Assembly: GCA_027604705.1 (NCBI GenBank)
Contig: JADHYV010000018.1
Span: 1 to 64,000, forward strand
DNA from: Allomyces arbusculus
Taxonomy: Eukaryota > Blastocladiomycota > Blastocladiomycetes > Blastocladiales > Blastocladiaceae
Reading direction: 5' to 3'
DNA length: 64,000 nt
This document shows positions 13,301 to 25,600 of the stretch, piece by piece. A model generated the notes under the pieces. The model was not told where the DNA came from and searched no databases. It saw only the letters and a list, made by a program, of their open reading frames with translations. The position numbers were made by a program, and so were the translations under genes. The stretch's first letter is position 1; each line of letters begins with the position of its first letter.

Positions 13301-16300
13301 GCGAAATGGGAAGCAGGAACTCAATGTCGGCCTTGTCGAGCTTGGCCGTCGACGACGTGACGAGAAACCCGCTGAGCGCCGTCAGCACCAAACCTGAGAG
13401 CCGCTCCGTGACCATGTTGACGATACCGTTGGCGAGATCGCGCGACGGTTCGTCCATGCCGTGCAGGTCCATGATCAGGCGCCGAACTGCCGAACTGGGC
13501 GGCGACGTGATGTTCATCGACTCGTCGTCGCCGTGCCGCGACCAGGCCGTCGACGGGTGCGACAACGACAGCCGCATGTAAAACACCTCCTCGCCCTTGG
13601 ACACGACAAAGTGATTTTCGCGGTTGGTCACGGCCAGCGAAATGAGCAGCATGCCAATGTTGCGTAGCGGAATCTCCTGGATGCGCTTGGGCAGCGTGAA
13701 CGCGTACGTGTACTGCACGGGGCACGCAAACTGGCCCGGTTTGAACGCCGACTTCTTCTTGTTCTTAATGGGCAAGCCTGCCTTCTTCATGCCCTTGCTC
13801 ACCATATCATCCTTATCCGGCGGGATCAGCCCCTCGGCGCTCTCGTGCGTGTCGCGGAGCTCCATGAGCATCAGCCGCGTGTTGACGCGGTGCGCCGTTT
13901 CGGCCACCATTTTTTGAAACGGCTTCATAATGTCCTTGGACAGCGTGAAGAGCCGCACGTGCAGCGACTGCGACGACTGCGACGGCTGCGACGCGAGTGA
14001 CGACTCGACCGTGAAAATGATCCACTCGCGCATTTCGTCAAACACAGGGCCGCGCAGCTGCGGAATCTCAACCGGATTCAGCACAATGCCGAGCCCAGCT
14101 TCGAGATCGTCCATCATATCAAGGTCGAGCGACTGGCGCGGTGGGGTCGGCGCCGGCGCCACGGGAACGAGGTAAAAGAACGGGTGCTCAAAAACAATGT
14201 GGTACCCGGGCAGCCGCGCGACTTGAAATTCGTTCACGAGCAGGGGTAGTGGCGGCGGGAGTGCCACGTCGCCGTTCTCCGACTCGTACAGGTCGAGTGG
14301 CAGCTTGTACCGCGGCAGCACGCGCAAGTCGCTCGAGACGAGCTGCAGCATCTCGGCCGTGACGGGCTTGACGGGCAACAGCAGGTCGAGAATCGCAAAT
14401 GTGAGCGTGCGGTTGAGCGACAAGGCTACCTCGTCAATGATCCCCGTAAACGCGTTCACATCACGCTCGAGCGAATAAAAGTTGAGCTGCAACTGCAAGC
14501 GTGACGGCAGGTCGAGGTTGCCCGGCACGTCCACGTCGCCAAACCAAATGGTCGGCCAGTTCGGGTCGGCACACGAGGCATTGCTGTCGGTGGCTGCCGG
14601 AGTCGGCAGCGACGAGATGCGGACGGGAGCCGCTCCTCCGTCCTGCGCCAGCGCCATGCGACAAAACACGTTCGGGTGCCGCACCGTGAAGACGGTCGTG
14701 TTTGGGATCAGCACCATGAACTGCGCCAGGTCTGCATCAAACTTGCGCTTGGCGCGCTCAATCGGCTCGAGCTGGTGCCCGCCGGTCGCGCGGCGCAGCA
14801 TTTCCATGGCCGCGAGCGTGCGCGAGATATCGACCGTTGCCGTGACTTCGTGCAGGCACTCGACGCACCGCGCCACGTGCGCCGGGTCCATGTCGGCCGC
14901 GTACTTGTAGACGCAGTCGACAGTGCTGAGCCACGCGCAGTTGGTGAGCACGTCCTCAATGTCGAGCGTCGAAATGTGGTAGGGCATGTAGTAGAAACAG
15001 TTGGCGACCGGGTGGTTCGGGATGCGCGCGCGCGAGTGCGGGATCATGGGCAACTCGTCGTCTTGCCACACATGATAGACCATTTGGTCGATAAAGCACT
15101 CGTAGACGATCACGTAGGGCACGGCCGAGTTGGTCGGAATGAAGAAAATGACGACCGTCGACGATAGGTAGAGGTGGCACTCGAAATCGGACGCGGGTGC
15201 AGCCAAGTCGTGCCACGCGTGCACGGCACGATGCACGTTATCGTGACCAAACATGTACGGCGGCGCCGGGAAGCAGACGGACGCGAGGTGCGAGCGCAGG
15301 GCCGTCATGAACGGGTCCACAGGAATCGTCACATCCAAGGTGGAGAGGCCGAGCACGGTCATGCGGCTGTGCGTGAGCACGTTGCGGAGCGAAAAGAGCT
15401 TGTCGTTGTCGGCCTTCTTGTGCTGAAGCAGACAGTCGATCGTGTAGATAGCCGAGAGCTTGGCGTAGAGATTGCTCGACTCGACTGTGTGGATGCCCGG
15501 AATCTGGTAATAGTCGATGACTAGATTCTTGGCCTGGCACGAGATGGTGCACTGCAGACTCTTTTTGGCGAGCGTCGTTGACTCGGGCAGCGACTCGACG
15601 ACCATGTACCCTTCCTCCTTGTAGTGGTGCACGGTCAGCGCGCGCATGCGCCGCTGCAGCTCGGGTGAGACCGCGTACGCATAGCGCTTGCGCTGCAGCA
15701 GCGAGGCGTTGAGCGCAGCGTTGGTGCCTGTGCCGTGCGCGACGCTCACGTGGCCATTGATGCGGCCCTTGAGCAGGCACTCGGGCATGACGCGGTAATT
15801 GTAGAAGAGGCACCGGCACGTCGAAAACGAGTCGGAGACGTGCGTGACGTGCACCGCTGTGAATCCAAACTGGCCCGACCCCTTGGGCGCCGGCTGCACG
15901 TAGTAGCCCGAGACGACAAGCCAGTCGAGTGCCTTGAGGTCGGCCTCGATATCGACTCGTGGCCGGCAAATCGACAGGACCTCCTCGTCCATCCACTGCG
16001 TGTGCGTCTTGAGCAGCGCCTCAATGAGCTGGTACTTTTTCACGGCCTCTTGTGCCGGGTTGCGCACGAGCCCTGCCGCAACTTCGTTGATGACGCGGTG
16101 CACGCCGTCCTGGTCAACAACGGCCTTGAGAAACTCGTGGAAGGCATTGACCTCGGATCCGGCCGCCGGGTTGTACCCTTGCTTGAGCAGCGCCATGGTA
16201 AACTCGCGATAGGCCACGACGTTGACCTCGACGCGGCCCGCCGACATGTCGCGAAACGACTTGATGCGGTACTGGATCGTCACGTACGGCAGCCAGTTGA

Positions 16301-17877
16301 GCACGAGATGCACTGAAATCTTGTCGCGCAGTACCACGTTGTGAATCAAGAACCCTTGTCGCAGCCGCGCCTTGATGACCTGCAGCGGCAGCAACACCTC
16401 GTAGTCGCGGTACCGCGTCGGGATGCAGTTGGTAAGCAGCGGCCCCGACGAGTCCCACGGGAAGGCCAGGTGTTGGTGCGACGGCGGGTAGAGATTGGGC
16501 GTGAACTGGCGCGGAATGCGCTGGTCGTACGACTTGTCCTTGAGAATCATATCATTGGCCGTGATGGCTGTACCCTGCTGCAAAAACTTGCCGCCCGTGC
16601 TGCGCGCCACGTGCTGCAAAATCTCCACCTCGGGCACCATGCCAAAGCACTGCACCTCGTGCGCGAGCAGGTAGACGTGCACCGGAATGTCGAGCGCCGC
16701 CAGCTCAAACACGGTCTGATCCATGCCCTTGGTCCCCAAAACGCCGTCGGTCACGACGACAACCGAGGGCAGGCCGCACTGCGAGTATCGCGTGCACTGC
16801 AGGCACACGCGCAACAAGTGGCCCAGGTCGGTCGGATGCGACGAGGCCGACGGGCACGGCGGATCAGCCAAGAAATCGTTGAGCTGCCGGACCAGCCATT
16901 TGAACGTTCGTGGGCAATCGACGCGCACGCGCGCGAGATAGACGACGGGCTGATCGGTGTCGTCCGTGTCGATGAGCACTGAGAGCACGATCCGGATTCT
17001 GAGCTAATCGAAAGCGGTGGGTGCGATGAGTATCGTGGAAAGCGAGTCGACACAATGCTATTCGAAACGCACTCGCTCCGACGCCTGGCTCAGCGACGCC
17101 CACACGGTGCGAAACGTGTCAAAGACGCGGTCCAGCTGTACGGCCTTACCGCCGATCGTGCGCACGCTCGCGCTGAGATCTAGCACGAGGAGGACATGGT
17201 GCGACGTGGCAAACACCTGGATGCGCGACTGCGCCGTAAAACGAAAGGCCACGTCCGGGTCGATGGGCGCGTGCAGGCAGATGTTCGCCTTGGGCGCGGG
17301 GGCCGATTGCTCGTACAGCGTCAGGTAGCGGACGCGGCTGAGCTCACCCAATGGCTAGACGCGGTGGAGAGGTCAGAACGTGAACCGTAGTCGCCTTTGA
17401 GGAAGAGCCACCACTTGCGTTGTCAGCTGTCCAAGAATCGGACGTGAACTCGCGGTCGAGCAACTTGATCACAAACTCGTCGAGCTGCGACCGCGAATAG
17501 AGCTGCCGGCGCACATCAAGCTGGATCCACGCATCCTTGACAAACTAGGACTCGCAAGAGATGAATGAGCACGACGTGGAAGCATGGTCTGACCAAGGAA
17601 CACCACGCACCGTGGGTACGTTGGTGCGCGCCGTTGATGTGACCGCAACGTCTCGAGAACCAGCACCGTTGTGGTCCGGGCAATAAACAACAATTTCCGT
17701 TGCGCTTGGAGCGGGACTTTGGGAACGATCATGGCCATTCGACGCGTCGGCTGAACTGGTCGTGGGCTGCCCCACGGTAATATTGGTATCGAGGTCATCG
17801 CTGCCCATTGGATCTGGTGGGTCGCGCCCGACAGCGGACGAGCCGTCGCCGGTCATTGTTTGGTGGTCGTTGGTCAT
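10365..17877 (-). CDS. SZT2: SZT2-like protein (KICSTOR complex subunit)
   Basis: SZT2 anchors KICSTOR, which recruits GATOR1 to the lysosome to restrain mTORC1 when amino acids are short. The likely start is the ATG at 17877 (MTNDHQTMTGDG), followed by small exons to about 17360. Then comes a segment (17350-17065) with HHVLLVLDLSASVRTIGGKA, resembling the degenerate VWA-like start of SZT2 (ELDLSPS...DEVFHAL). The large exon 17003-11552 holds SVVVVTDGVLG, VPEVEILQHVARSTGG and long regions without motifs. Exon 11471 to about 10700 has FKNLIHVNSFVFDYHL, like the SZT2 C-terminal region. The last exon ends at the TAA at 10365. Introns with donors GTACGC (11551) and GTGCGT (about 17066) fit well; the first two and the last intron edges are uncertain. 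The protein is about 2400 aa, shorter than animal SZT2 (about 3400). No other identity fits, but the assignment rests on remembered sequence, not an alignment. Confidence 0.72.
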
Positions 17878-19684
17878 GACAGCCAGGGTCGCATTGCACG
17901 AAGTCGCGAAGGCGAGAGGAATAATCGCTGGTCAGCGTAATAATTTGCGGCAGCGCTGCAGCACCGCACTTGCCGACAGTGTGAAACCCTGCAGGATCTA
18001 AGAAAATGTGGTTCCTGCATCAGGGTTAGCGTCAGGGTTTGCGCGGTTTGTTGTTCGCTGTCACATTTTGGCTGTTGCCGAAACAATGTCCCATATTGTT
18101 GGACAGGCTCCAGTAGAGCTGTTAAAGTCCAGCCGGACACGTCCAGTTCCCCAGCCAAAAAAGCATTGCGCCCGGACGTGTCCGGCCGGGCGTTAACAGC
18201 TCTGGGCTCCTGACCGAATGTCACGTCAGGAGCGCGAAACAGAGCGCTCCTGGTACTGTTTCCGAGCATTGATAGCGAGGAAGCGATGACACTGTGCGCT
18301 ATCTTCCTTTCTGCGACATGACCGATTTGGCAGTGACCAGGGGAACTAAGAAGCAATGATTGCATGGCTCGATTGCATGAATCCCAATCGCATCATGCTC
18401 TTGCTGCGATCAACGCTCCTCTTGCACTACGGTCAAGGAAAAGACGAGTTCGTAAAATAAATGGCGAGAAAACATCACCTCTCGACTGCTTTCTGCTTCT
18501 AGTCAAAGTTAAATTGATGCTTGTGCAAGGCCAAAAGAACGCACCAGTGATGCGTTGAATGACACCGAGAGCCGAAACGAGGCAAATTCACCATAATGAA
18601 CAGAGAAAGAAAGGGAAGAGAGGCGGCAACGTGGAAAAACGAACATAACGACTACAAGATTTCAGTATCGGTGGCCAGTCAGTAGGTCCGGTCCCAGCCC
18701 AAGTGAAGAAGGTCAGGCTCTCCACAATACTTGCACGCATGGCCGCCCAGTTCCAGAATCTGGCCATTTTTGGTTGTGGCCTCGCTTGTCTTGGCCCTCG
18801 CCATCTGCCGAGCTCTCTGTTGCGTTGATGCCAATTGGAACGGAATGGCGGCAATGGTGACCCTCCCGTATTTGCGCAAGCTCGATTTGAATGTGCGTGA
18901 AACGCTCTGTGGCGATTCTGCCTTGCGGGCCCTCCTCACAGCGCCACAGATCGAGATTTTGCACTGTCGGGCGCAAGAAATTCACGGGGGCCTGATTGAC
19001 CAGCACACTGTGCGGTTCTTGCATTTTACCGTGAAATGATTCAAGTCCCGTCGTGGCTCCATTTTGGTTTGGACTGAAATCCACGTTTCCGCATTGCTTC
19101 ATCTCCCTTTGTTCAATCGGTAGCTTGCGGCTTGCGCTGAGCAAGTTTTGCTTGATTCGTGAGCTTCTGTCGTGAATATGGTGACGAGGTTGATGAAGCC
19201 TTTCTGTTGGACGAGTTCTTGCTTTGTGAATCAATACCGTTCAGGTTGGGACAGCATGTATTGCTGATGCGCTCTTTTGTCCTTGGTTTAGCTCAAGGCT
19301 CGGAGCGACCGAGGGCTGATAATTCGTTGTTTCACGTACAATCACGGTTTGTCTGGATGCTCACACCCCTGGACAAGGCCAGGCTGATCGTCTTCCTCGG
19401 TTGCAGCTGGCTCACTCATGGGTGTCATTTGAAAACACCTCCGCATCGCGCCAAAGCTGCATCTATATGAGTCCCACAGAGACTTGCTGCTACGGAAAGA
19501 ACAAGTCAGTCATGTTTCCTCTGAGTTCGGTGTCAAGGCGATACTTAAATCCTCATGATCCAAGCACTATGGGTGGAGCCCGTGTTAACTGCACACATTC
19601 TTGAAGCAGACGGGTTAATCAACACTCAATTTTGGCGGATCCTGGCCCTGAAACCCATAAATAAGTCCCCTTCTTCCAAGTCCG
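17878..19684. other. 1.8-kb spacer with palindromes; no secure gene
   Basis: This stretch lies between the SZT2-like start and the HYDIN stop and is less GC-rich than its surroundings. Its left part (17950-18252) is a cluster of inverted repeats, listed separately. At 18800-19039 (+) one frame reads LPYLRKLDLN...LRALLTAPQIEILHC, which looks like leucine-rich repeat protein. At 18939-18679 (-) an 86-codon frame ends HACKYCGEPDLLHLG. Neither has a convincing start or neighbouring exons, so either could be a gene relic or chance. Confidence 0.5.
17950..18252. repeat. nested inverted-repeat cluster (possible MITE or cruciform block)
   Basis: There are four palindromic units in 300 bp. First, GCAGCGCTGC at 17950-17959. 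Second, AACCCTGCAGGA at 17985 facing TCCTGCATCAGGGTT, which ends at 18027. Third, 30-nt arms at 18115-18144 and 18174-18203 with about four mismatches and a 29-nt loop. Fourth, GCTCCTGAC (18206-18214) facing GTCAGGAGC (18225-18233), whose right arm also pairs as CAGGAGCGC (18227-18235) with GCGCTCCTG (18244-18252). The last two hairpins cannot form at the same time. I found no flanking target-site duplication and no coding sequence. Confidence 0.8.
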
Positions 19685-22600
19685 CTACACCGTCCCCTTG
19701 AGATAATAGACCCACGACACTCCACTCGAGTGCGAAATTGTGAGCTTGCCCTGCTTTGGTACGGCCGCAGACGCGGCTCCGGCTGTCCCTGGACTTGCTC
19801 CACCCGCAGTCGCGGTTGCAGCCGCAGTCGCAGCACCTGCCGCCGACCGATTCAGGACGCTCAAAGTCGATCCGACCCGGTCGCGCTCCTTGGTCTCAGC
19901 ATTGCCCGCCGTGCTGTTTGCGCGGTACATGACGGCAATCGACACAGTCTTCTTGGCCGCAATAGTCTCGGAGGCCTTGACCGTAAAGTTTGGGTTGTCG
20001 ACAGAGAGTGTGAACTGCGCCGACTGATTGAGCACGTTCTTGAATGGGATCGCGGCCGATGCGCCGTTGCGGATCGTGATCGGGCCCTGAGGCCGCGGCG
20101 CGCTGCAGAGTCCGTGAAGTGGGAAGACATAGTCGCCACCTGTCGCCGACGTGAGAGTCAGCAGCGCCTGCGCGTCGCCAAGTTTGCTCGGTTCAAAGAC
20201 CACGTCAAGCGAGAGCTCGGTGCCCGCGGTTGGGACCAACGCGCCGCTGCTTGTTCCGGTACTGCTGCTCGTGTTGATCAGCGGCATCGCCGCAGGAATC
20301 GGCGTCGCAATAATTGACTTGTCGACGGTAAAGTCGGGGTGCTCGAGCTTGCACTGGAACTCGGTCTTGGTTTTGCAAAAGTGCGTGAACCGAATCGTTT
20401 GCGTGTGCTGGTTGCCTAACGTGGCTTTGAAGTGCGTTGTGCGTTCCGGGTTCGGGGCGGTAGCCTGTTGCACCAGATCGTAGACGAACGTGCCGAGCTC
20501 GGGCGAGTTGAGGACCAGCTTTACGCACGTGCTCTCCCTGGGCGACAGCGGCAGGTACTCGAGCGCGAAATCGCCCTCGGACTGCGGCGCAAGCGCAAAC
20601 CCGTGATGCAAATTCACGTCCGGCGCTGTGCAATGCGACGTGAACGTAGCTGGCACGTTCAGCGGGTTCTGAATCAGGATTTGGCGGATCACCGATTGCC
20701 GGACCATGGTCTGCAGCGTGAGCGTGCCCATGACCCCGGGCGCAACCACCTTGAAAGTGATCAGGTAGTACAGGTACTCGTTGGTCGTCTCGTTCTTGAA
20801 CGTGACGCGCACGTTACATGATGGCGCTTCCTTGAACGAGTAGAAATGGAGCTTGTACTCGCGAGTCGCGCCGCCCGGCAGATCCATGAACTCGTGGCCC
20901 TTGAGAATGACAAACGGCTCGGGCTTTTGCTGGTCAAGGCTGACGCGAAACCGCTGTGGCCTCTTGAGCCAGTTAGTCACGGTCAGCGTCTCGACGTGGC
21001 TGCGCTTGCACGCGACTTCGCGCGTGATAGTGCCGCTGGGCGACGGCTTGTCGGCGCTTCCAACGAGCCGATAGAGCAGACCCGAGCCGTCGGCCAGCGG
21101 GAAGAAGAGCGACCCAGCGTAATCGCTGCTCATTTCGGTCGGCGAAAACGTCACGTCATACGCACCGCTCGTACCGGGTTCCACGACGATCACGTCAGCG
21201 CCCTTCCACACAGGCTGGTCAATCACGGGCCGAATCACCCACTTGGAGTTGGTCTTGTTGGTCAGCGTGACCGACTTGACCTCTGGCGTGCGCACGGGAG
21301 TCGAGAACCGGATCGTGTCGAGGTGGCTCGGTTGCGGAATGCAAATGCCCGTGAGCGTGAGTGTAAGCGGGTCCTTGAGCCCTTCGATCCGGCACTCGAT
21401 CCCTTCCTTGCGAATGTCGGGGTTGACAAGCACCGGCTGGAAGCACACTTCGAGCGGCAGGTCCATGCCTGGTGCAATGTAGCCCTCGTGCGGCGTGATG
21501 GAAAACTCGGGCAGGAGCGCCTGCTTGTCCCACTTGAAGAAGACGCCGAGGTCACCCACGTTCGACATGGTCACCTTTTTGGTTGTTGAACTGCCCACCG
21601 CCACGGGCCCAAACGGCACCATTTCGCTTTCAAGCCGCATGTCGACGCCCAGAGCCAGGCCCGAGACAATCGTGAGTGGCACGGTTTGCCCGCCGCCCTC
21701 CATCCATAGCTCTTCAGAGAAGGGCGAGACGCGCGTCGTGGGCGTGAACTCAAGCTGAATCGTGGCAATCTGCTTGCCCTTGATCTCCACGATACTGGGC
21801 GACACAGCGAGGCCCTTTTTGGCCAGGGCATCGAGCGCTAATCTCGGGCCAATGGCCAGGCGTGTATCCACGAGGCTGCGGTTCACGACCTTGATCGCGC
21901 GCGCAACGGTTTGGCCGGGTCTCAACGACCCAAAGTTGATATGCCGCTGTTCCGGCCGCACGAGCTGGACGCGGAACTCGCACCCAACACCGTGCAGCGG
22001 GACCTTGATCTTGCTCACGCCATTCACCTCAATCGCCAAGTGTTCCTTGTACTCGACGGCTTCGCGTGGCGAAAACACGACCGTGAATTGAATCCACTCG
22101 CGCGGTGCAATGGTCTTAATGGTTGTCTCCAAGATTTGGAACGCAGTCGGGTTGGACAGGGTCAAATCCAGTGACAGCGGCATGGTGTCGTTGTTTTTGA
22201 CCGTGACGATGCGCTGCTGCTGTTGCTGCTGCGTTGGCCCACCTTGATGCGCGCCCGACTTCCACACGAAACACGGGCCCATGTCGAGTGCGGCTGGCGA
22301 CACGTCGAGAAGCGGATACACACACTGGCCCATCATGTGCAGCGCGAAATCAGGCCCGTTGGTGACGCGACATGTCAGCGGAATCAAGTTGACGGGGCAC
22401 GGAACAGGGCTCGTGAAACGGAGGCTGCACTCGATGCTCTCGCCCGGACCGACGGTGCCCAGTTCCGGCTGTACCGAAAACTGCTTGTCCTGCAGCCGCC
22501 ACCCATAATCAAACAAGTATCGGCCGTGGTTGTGCAGCACCACTTTTTTCACCTTGGTCTCGCCGACTTGGATCCGACCGAGGTCGATGATGTTTTGAGG

Positions 22601-25600
22601 CTGCATCGTGGAGGGTGACGAGGAAGAAGACGCGTCGGCCGGCCGCAACGGGGCCACAGACTTGGAAACAAATTCGACGGTGTGGCCGTCGGTCGTGTCA
22701 GTCGTCATGGAGGCGGAGACGCGATAACCCTCGCCGCGAAGGTGGAGAGTAAGCGGCACGACTTTGCGCTTGATGAGGCATGAGATTTGGGTCGAGAAAT
22801 GGCGCTCGAGCTTGGGCAAGAATGCGACTTCGACCAAGGCCTCGCCGCGAGCCGGTACGATGCCTGACGCGGGCGAGTACTCGAACGCTTGGCTGTCGCT
22901 GAGAACATCGTCCATGGCGCCGCCCGGCGATTTCTTGAGCGAGTCGCTGCTCTGGAACTGGAAATGGAATGCCGTGTTCTCGCTGTTGATAATGCGAATT
23001 GTCTCCTTCATCTTGCGGCCCACGAGCACCGGCTTGAACGTGACTGTCGGCTTGTCAAGGAACACGTTGGGCTCAATCGCGTGGCCAAGCAGCAAAAACG
23101 GCACCCGAATGTTGTGGTTTGGGATGTTAAAGTACCACGTCGACTCGGATGTGGCAATGCTCTCGGGGAAGTACTCGAACGCAATCTCGTGCCGCTTGCC
23201 CGACATGACTTGTCCACTTGGTGTCAGGCACGTAAACGGTGACGGCTCAGCCGAGCGCGCGGCCGTCCACTCGAACCGCCAATCCAAGTGCGTCGGGTTG
23301 AGGATGAAAAACCGCTTGGTGTTACGTGTGCGGATCCCGCACGACGAAAACTCGAGCATGCGGGTGCCGGCATCGAGCGTCTTGTCGCCATTGCCATGGT
23401 CGGCGGCATTGTCGCTGCTGGCCAAATCAAAGTGGCAAAATGGCCGCAAACTCGAGCCGGTGACGGCAATGTCAAGGATCGAGGCCTGCTTGCTAGTCGG
23501 CGCAATGTTGGCGAACCGCAGGGCCAGCGACCCTTCATACACGCCCTCGTCGCGTGGCGTAAACTTGACCGAGATGGTGGCAAAGTCGTTGGCTGGAATC
23601 GACCCGGCCATTGGGCTCACGAGCAAGAAGTCGCCATCGGCCTCGTCAAAAGCATACTCCAAGCGCACGGCTCCCGTGTTGTGCACCTGGAAGCGGAACA
23701 CGCGCGACTGGTACATCATCGTCTTCTTGAAGTGAATCGCTTGGCACGAGCAGTTGTAGGTCGACCAGTCAGCGACCGCCGAGACGAGAATGGTGCGCTC
23801 GCGCACCCTTTCAGTTGACTCCAGCGCCGAAACCGCAGCGTCGTCTTGGTCCTTGAGCCCAGCCGCGGGCTTGGAAATCGGCTGGTATTTGCACACAACG
23901 GGCTGCTGCTTGAGCGAGACGGGACTCCGTGCTTCAAACGCCAAGGTGACCGACCGGTCTCCAGCGGGCGGCAGCGTGAATGTGGCCGGGGAAATGGCGA
24001 TCAAGGCCGGGCCTGACCAGGCAAATCGCAGCCACTGCTGCGTCCGGTTCGACAGCCGCAGCGTGCGAATCACCTTTTGGCCAATCAGGCAGTCGCCAAA
24101 CTGGATGAAATAGACGCCACTGCCGCTCACCGACGATGTACTGCTCTTTCTGTCAGTCTCGCCCGAGAGCGACTCGTCGAGCCCTTCAATGACGGCCTCG
24201 TCCTCGTAGCACTCGGCAAAGACTTGAATCGACGTATTTTCGTAGCTGTTTTCGAGGACCTTGAGCCGCAGCTCGAGATCGAGCTTGGCGACGCGCACGG
24301 CCGTGAACGTGATAGGAGCCGACACGGTCTGCTGCGACATGAGGTCAATGTAGCGCCCGACCACGTCGCTCGTCACTTGCGGGTCCACACTGGCCCATTC
24401 GAGGCAAAACTTGGCCGGCAGGACGCCGTCATTACGCAGCGCGAGGTACTGCGTCTCCGTCTGTCCCGGCAGCAAACGCTTGAACCGGATCGCGTTGCGC
24501 TCAATCGAAATGCGCGGCAGCGACCCGTCGCCGCGCAAATCAAAGACGAGGGCGCGGGACGGCAGGTCCAGGTTGCTGTTCGACACCACGGCCTCGAACG
24601 TGGCGCTGTACATTTGGATAGCCGTTGGGCGGAACCGCAACGTCACGTAGCGCGACTCGTGACTCGGGATCGTGACCGCGTCGGGCTCGACGGAAAACGG
24701 CAGCTCCTCCTTGTTCTTGGTCTTGGACTTGACTGAGAGCACGACCTCGCTGGCCACCTTGAACGGGTTCGAGAGCTTGATGCGCGTGCTCGACTCTTGC
24801 CCGGCAATCAGCGTGCCAAAATAGAGAGTACGCTCATCCTCGGCATAGACTTTTTCGAGCATCATGTTATCGAGCCGCTTGCAAATAGTCTGCTCCTCGA
24901 AAATACCAGCGAGATCCGTCGTGTTGATGCCCGGCGGGCACGACTCGGCCAGGAAGCGATACTCGATGGGTTCTGAGAACTCGTCTGCCGACCGGTCGCT
25001 AATGTCAATGCCGAGCACCTCATCAAACACGTCCGGGTGGTCCGGGTTGAACTCGACGTTGATCGTGGCCTTGACGCCCGGTGCGATCACGCCACTGGCC
25101 GGAGTCACGACAAAACACCCAAACACTGACGACAGCTCGCTCGGCCTGACCCCCTCCTTTTTGCCCTGCGCTCCCTTGAACGACGGCGTTGGCGGACCGC
25201 CGGCGTTGAGCGGTTGCGTGCTGCCCATAGGCGGCGGTGTATTGCGACCAGCCGAGCTCTTTTTACCCTTGAGGTGCTTGGGTACCAGTGACCGCTCAGC
25301 CGCACTCGAAATGAACGGCGTACGGTCCGACAACTTGACGACGCTGTATCGAAACTCAAACTCGCCTGTGTTCTCGATCGTGAACGACCGCAACCCTTTG
25401 GTGCCGTGGACGAGCGCGCCGAAATTGAGGTCGCGAGCCGGGAGCAACGCGTATCGGCTCAGCACGGAGCGGGCATTGACCTTGATGGGCACCGAATACA
25501 TGACTTGGCCCGTCGTCGAGTCGAGCGCCAAGCACCGGAGCGCAAGCTGGTCTCGGAACGACACGGGCTGCTTGGACGTGAACATTACCTGGATCTGAAG

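Noticed and set aside
18015-18040. Telomere-like words (CAGGGTTAGCGTCAGGGTTT)
   Set aside because: There are only two imperfect copies, inside the palindrome cluster; not a telomeric array.
18679-18939. 86-codon minus-strand frame ending HACKYCGEPDLLHLG
   Set aside because: A short frame with no supported start, exon partner or recognised family; kept only as a note on the spacer.
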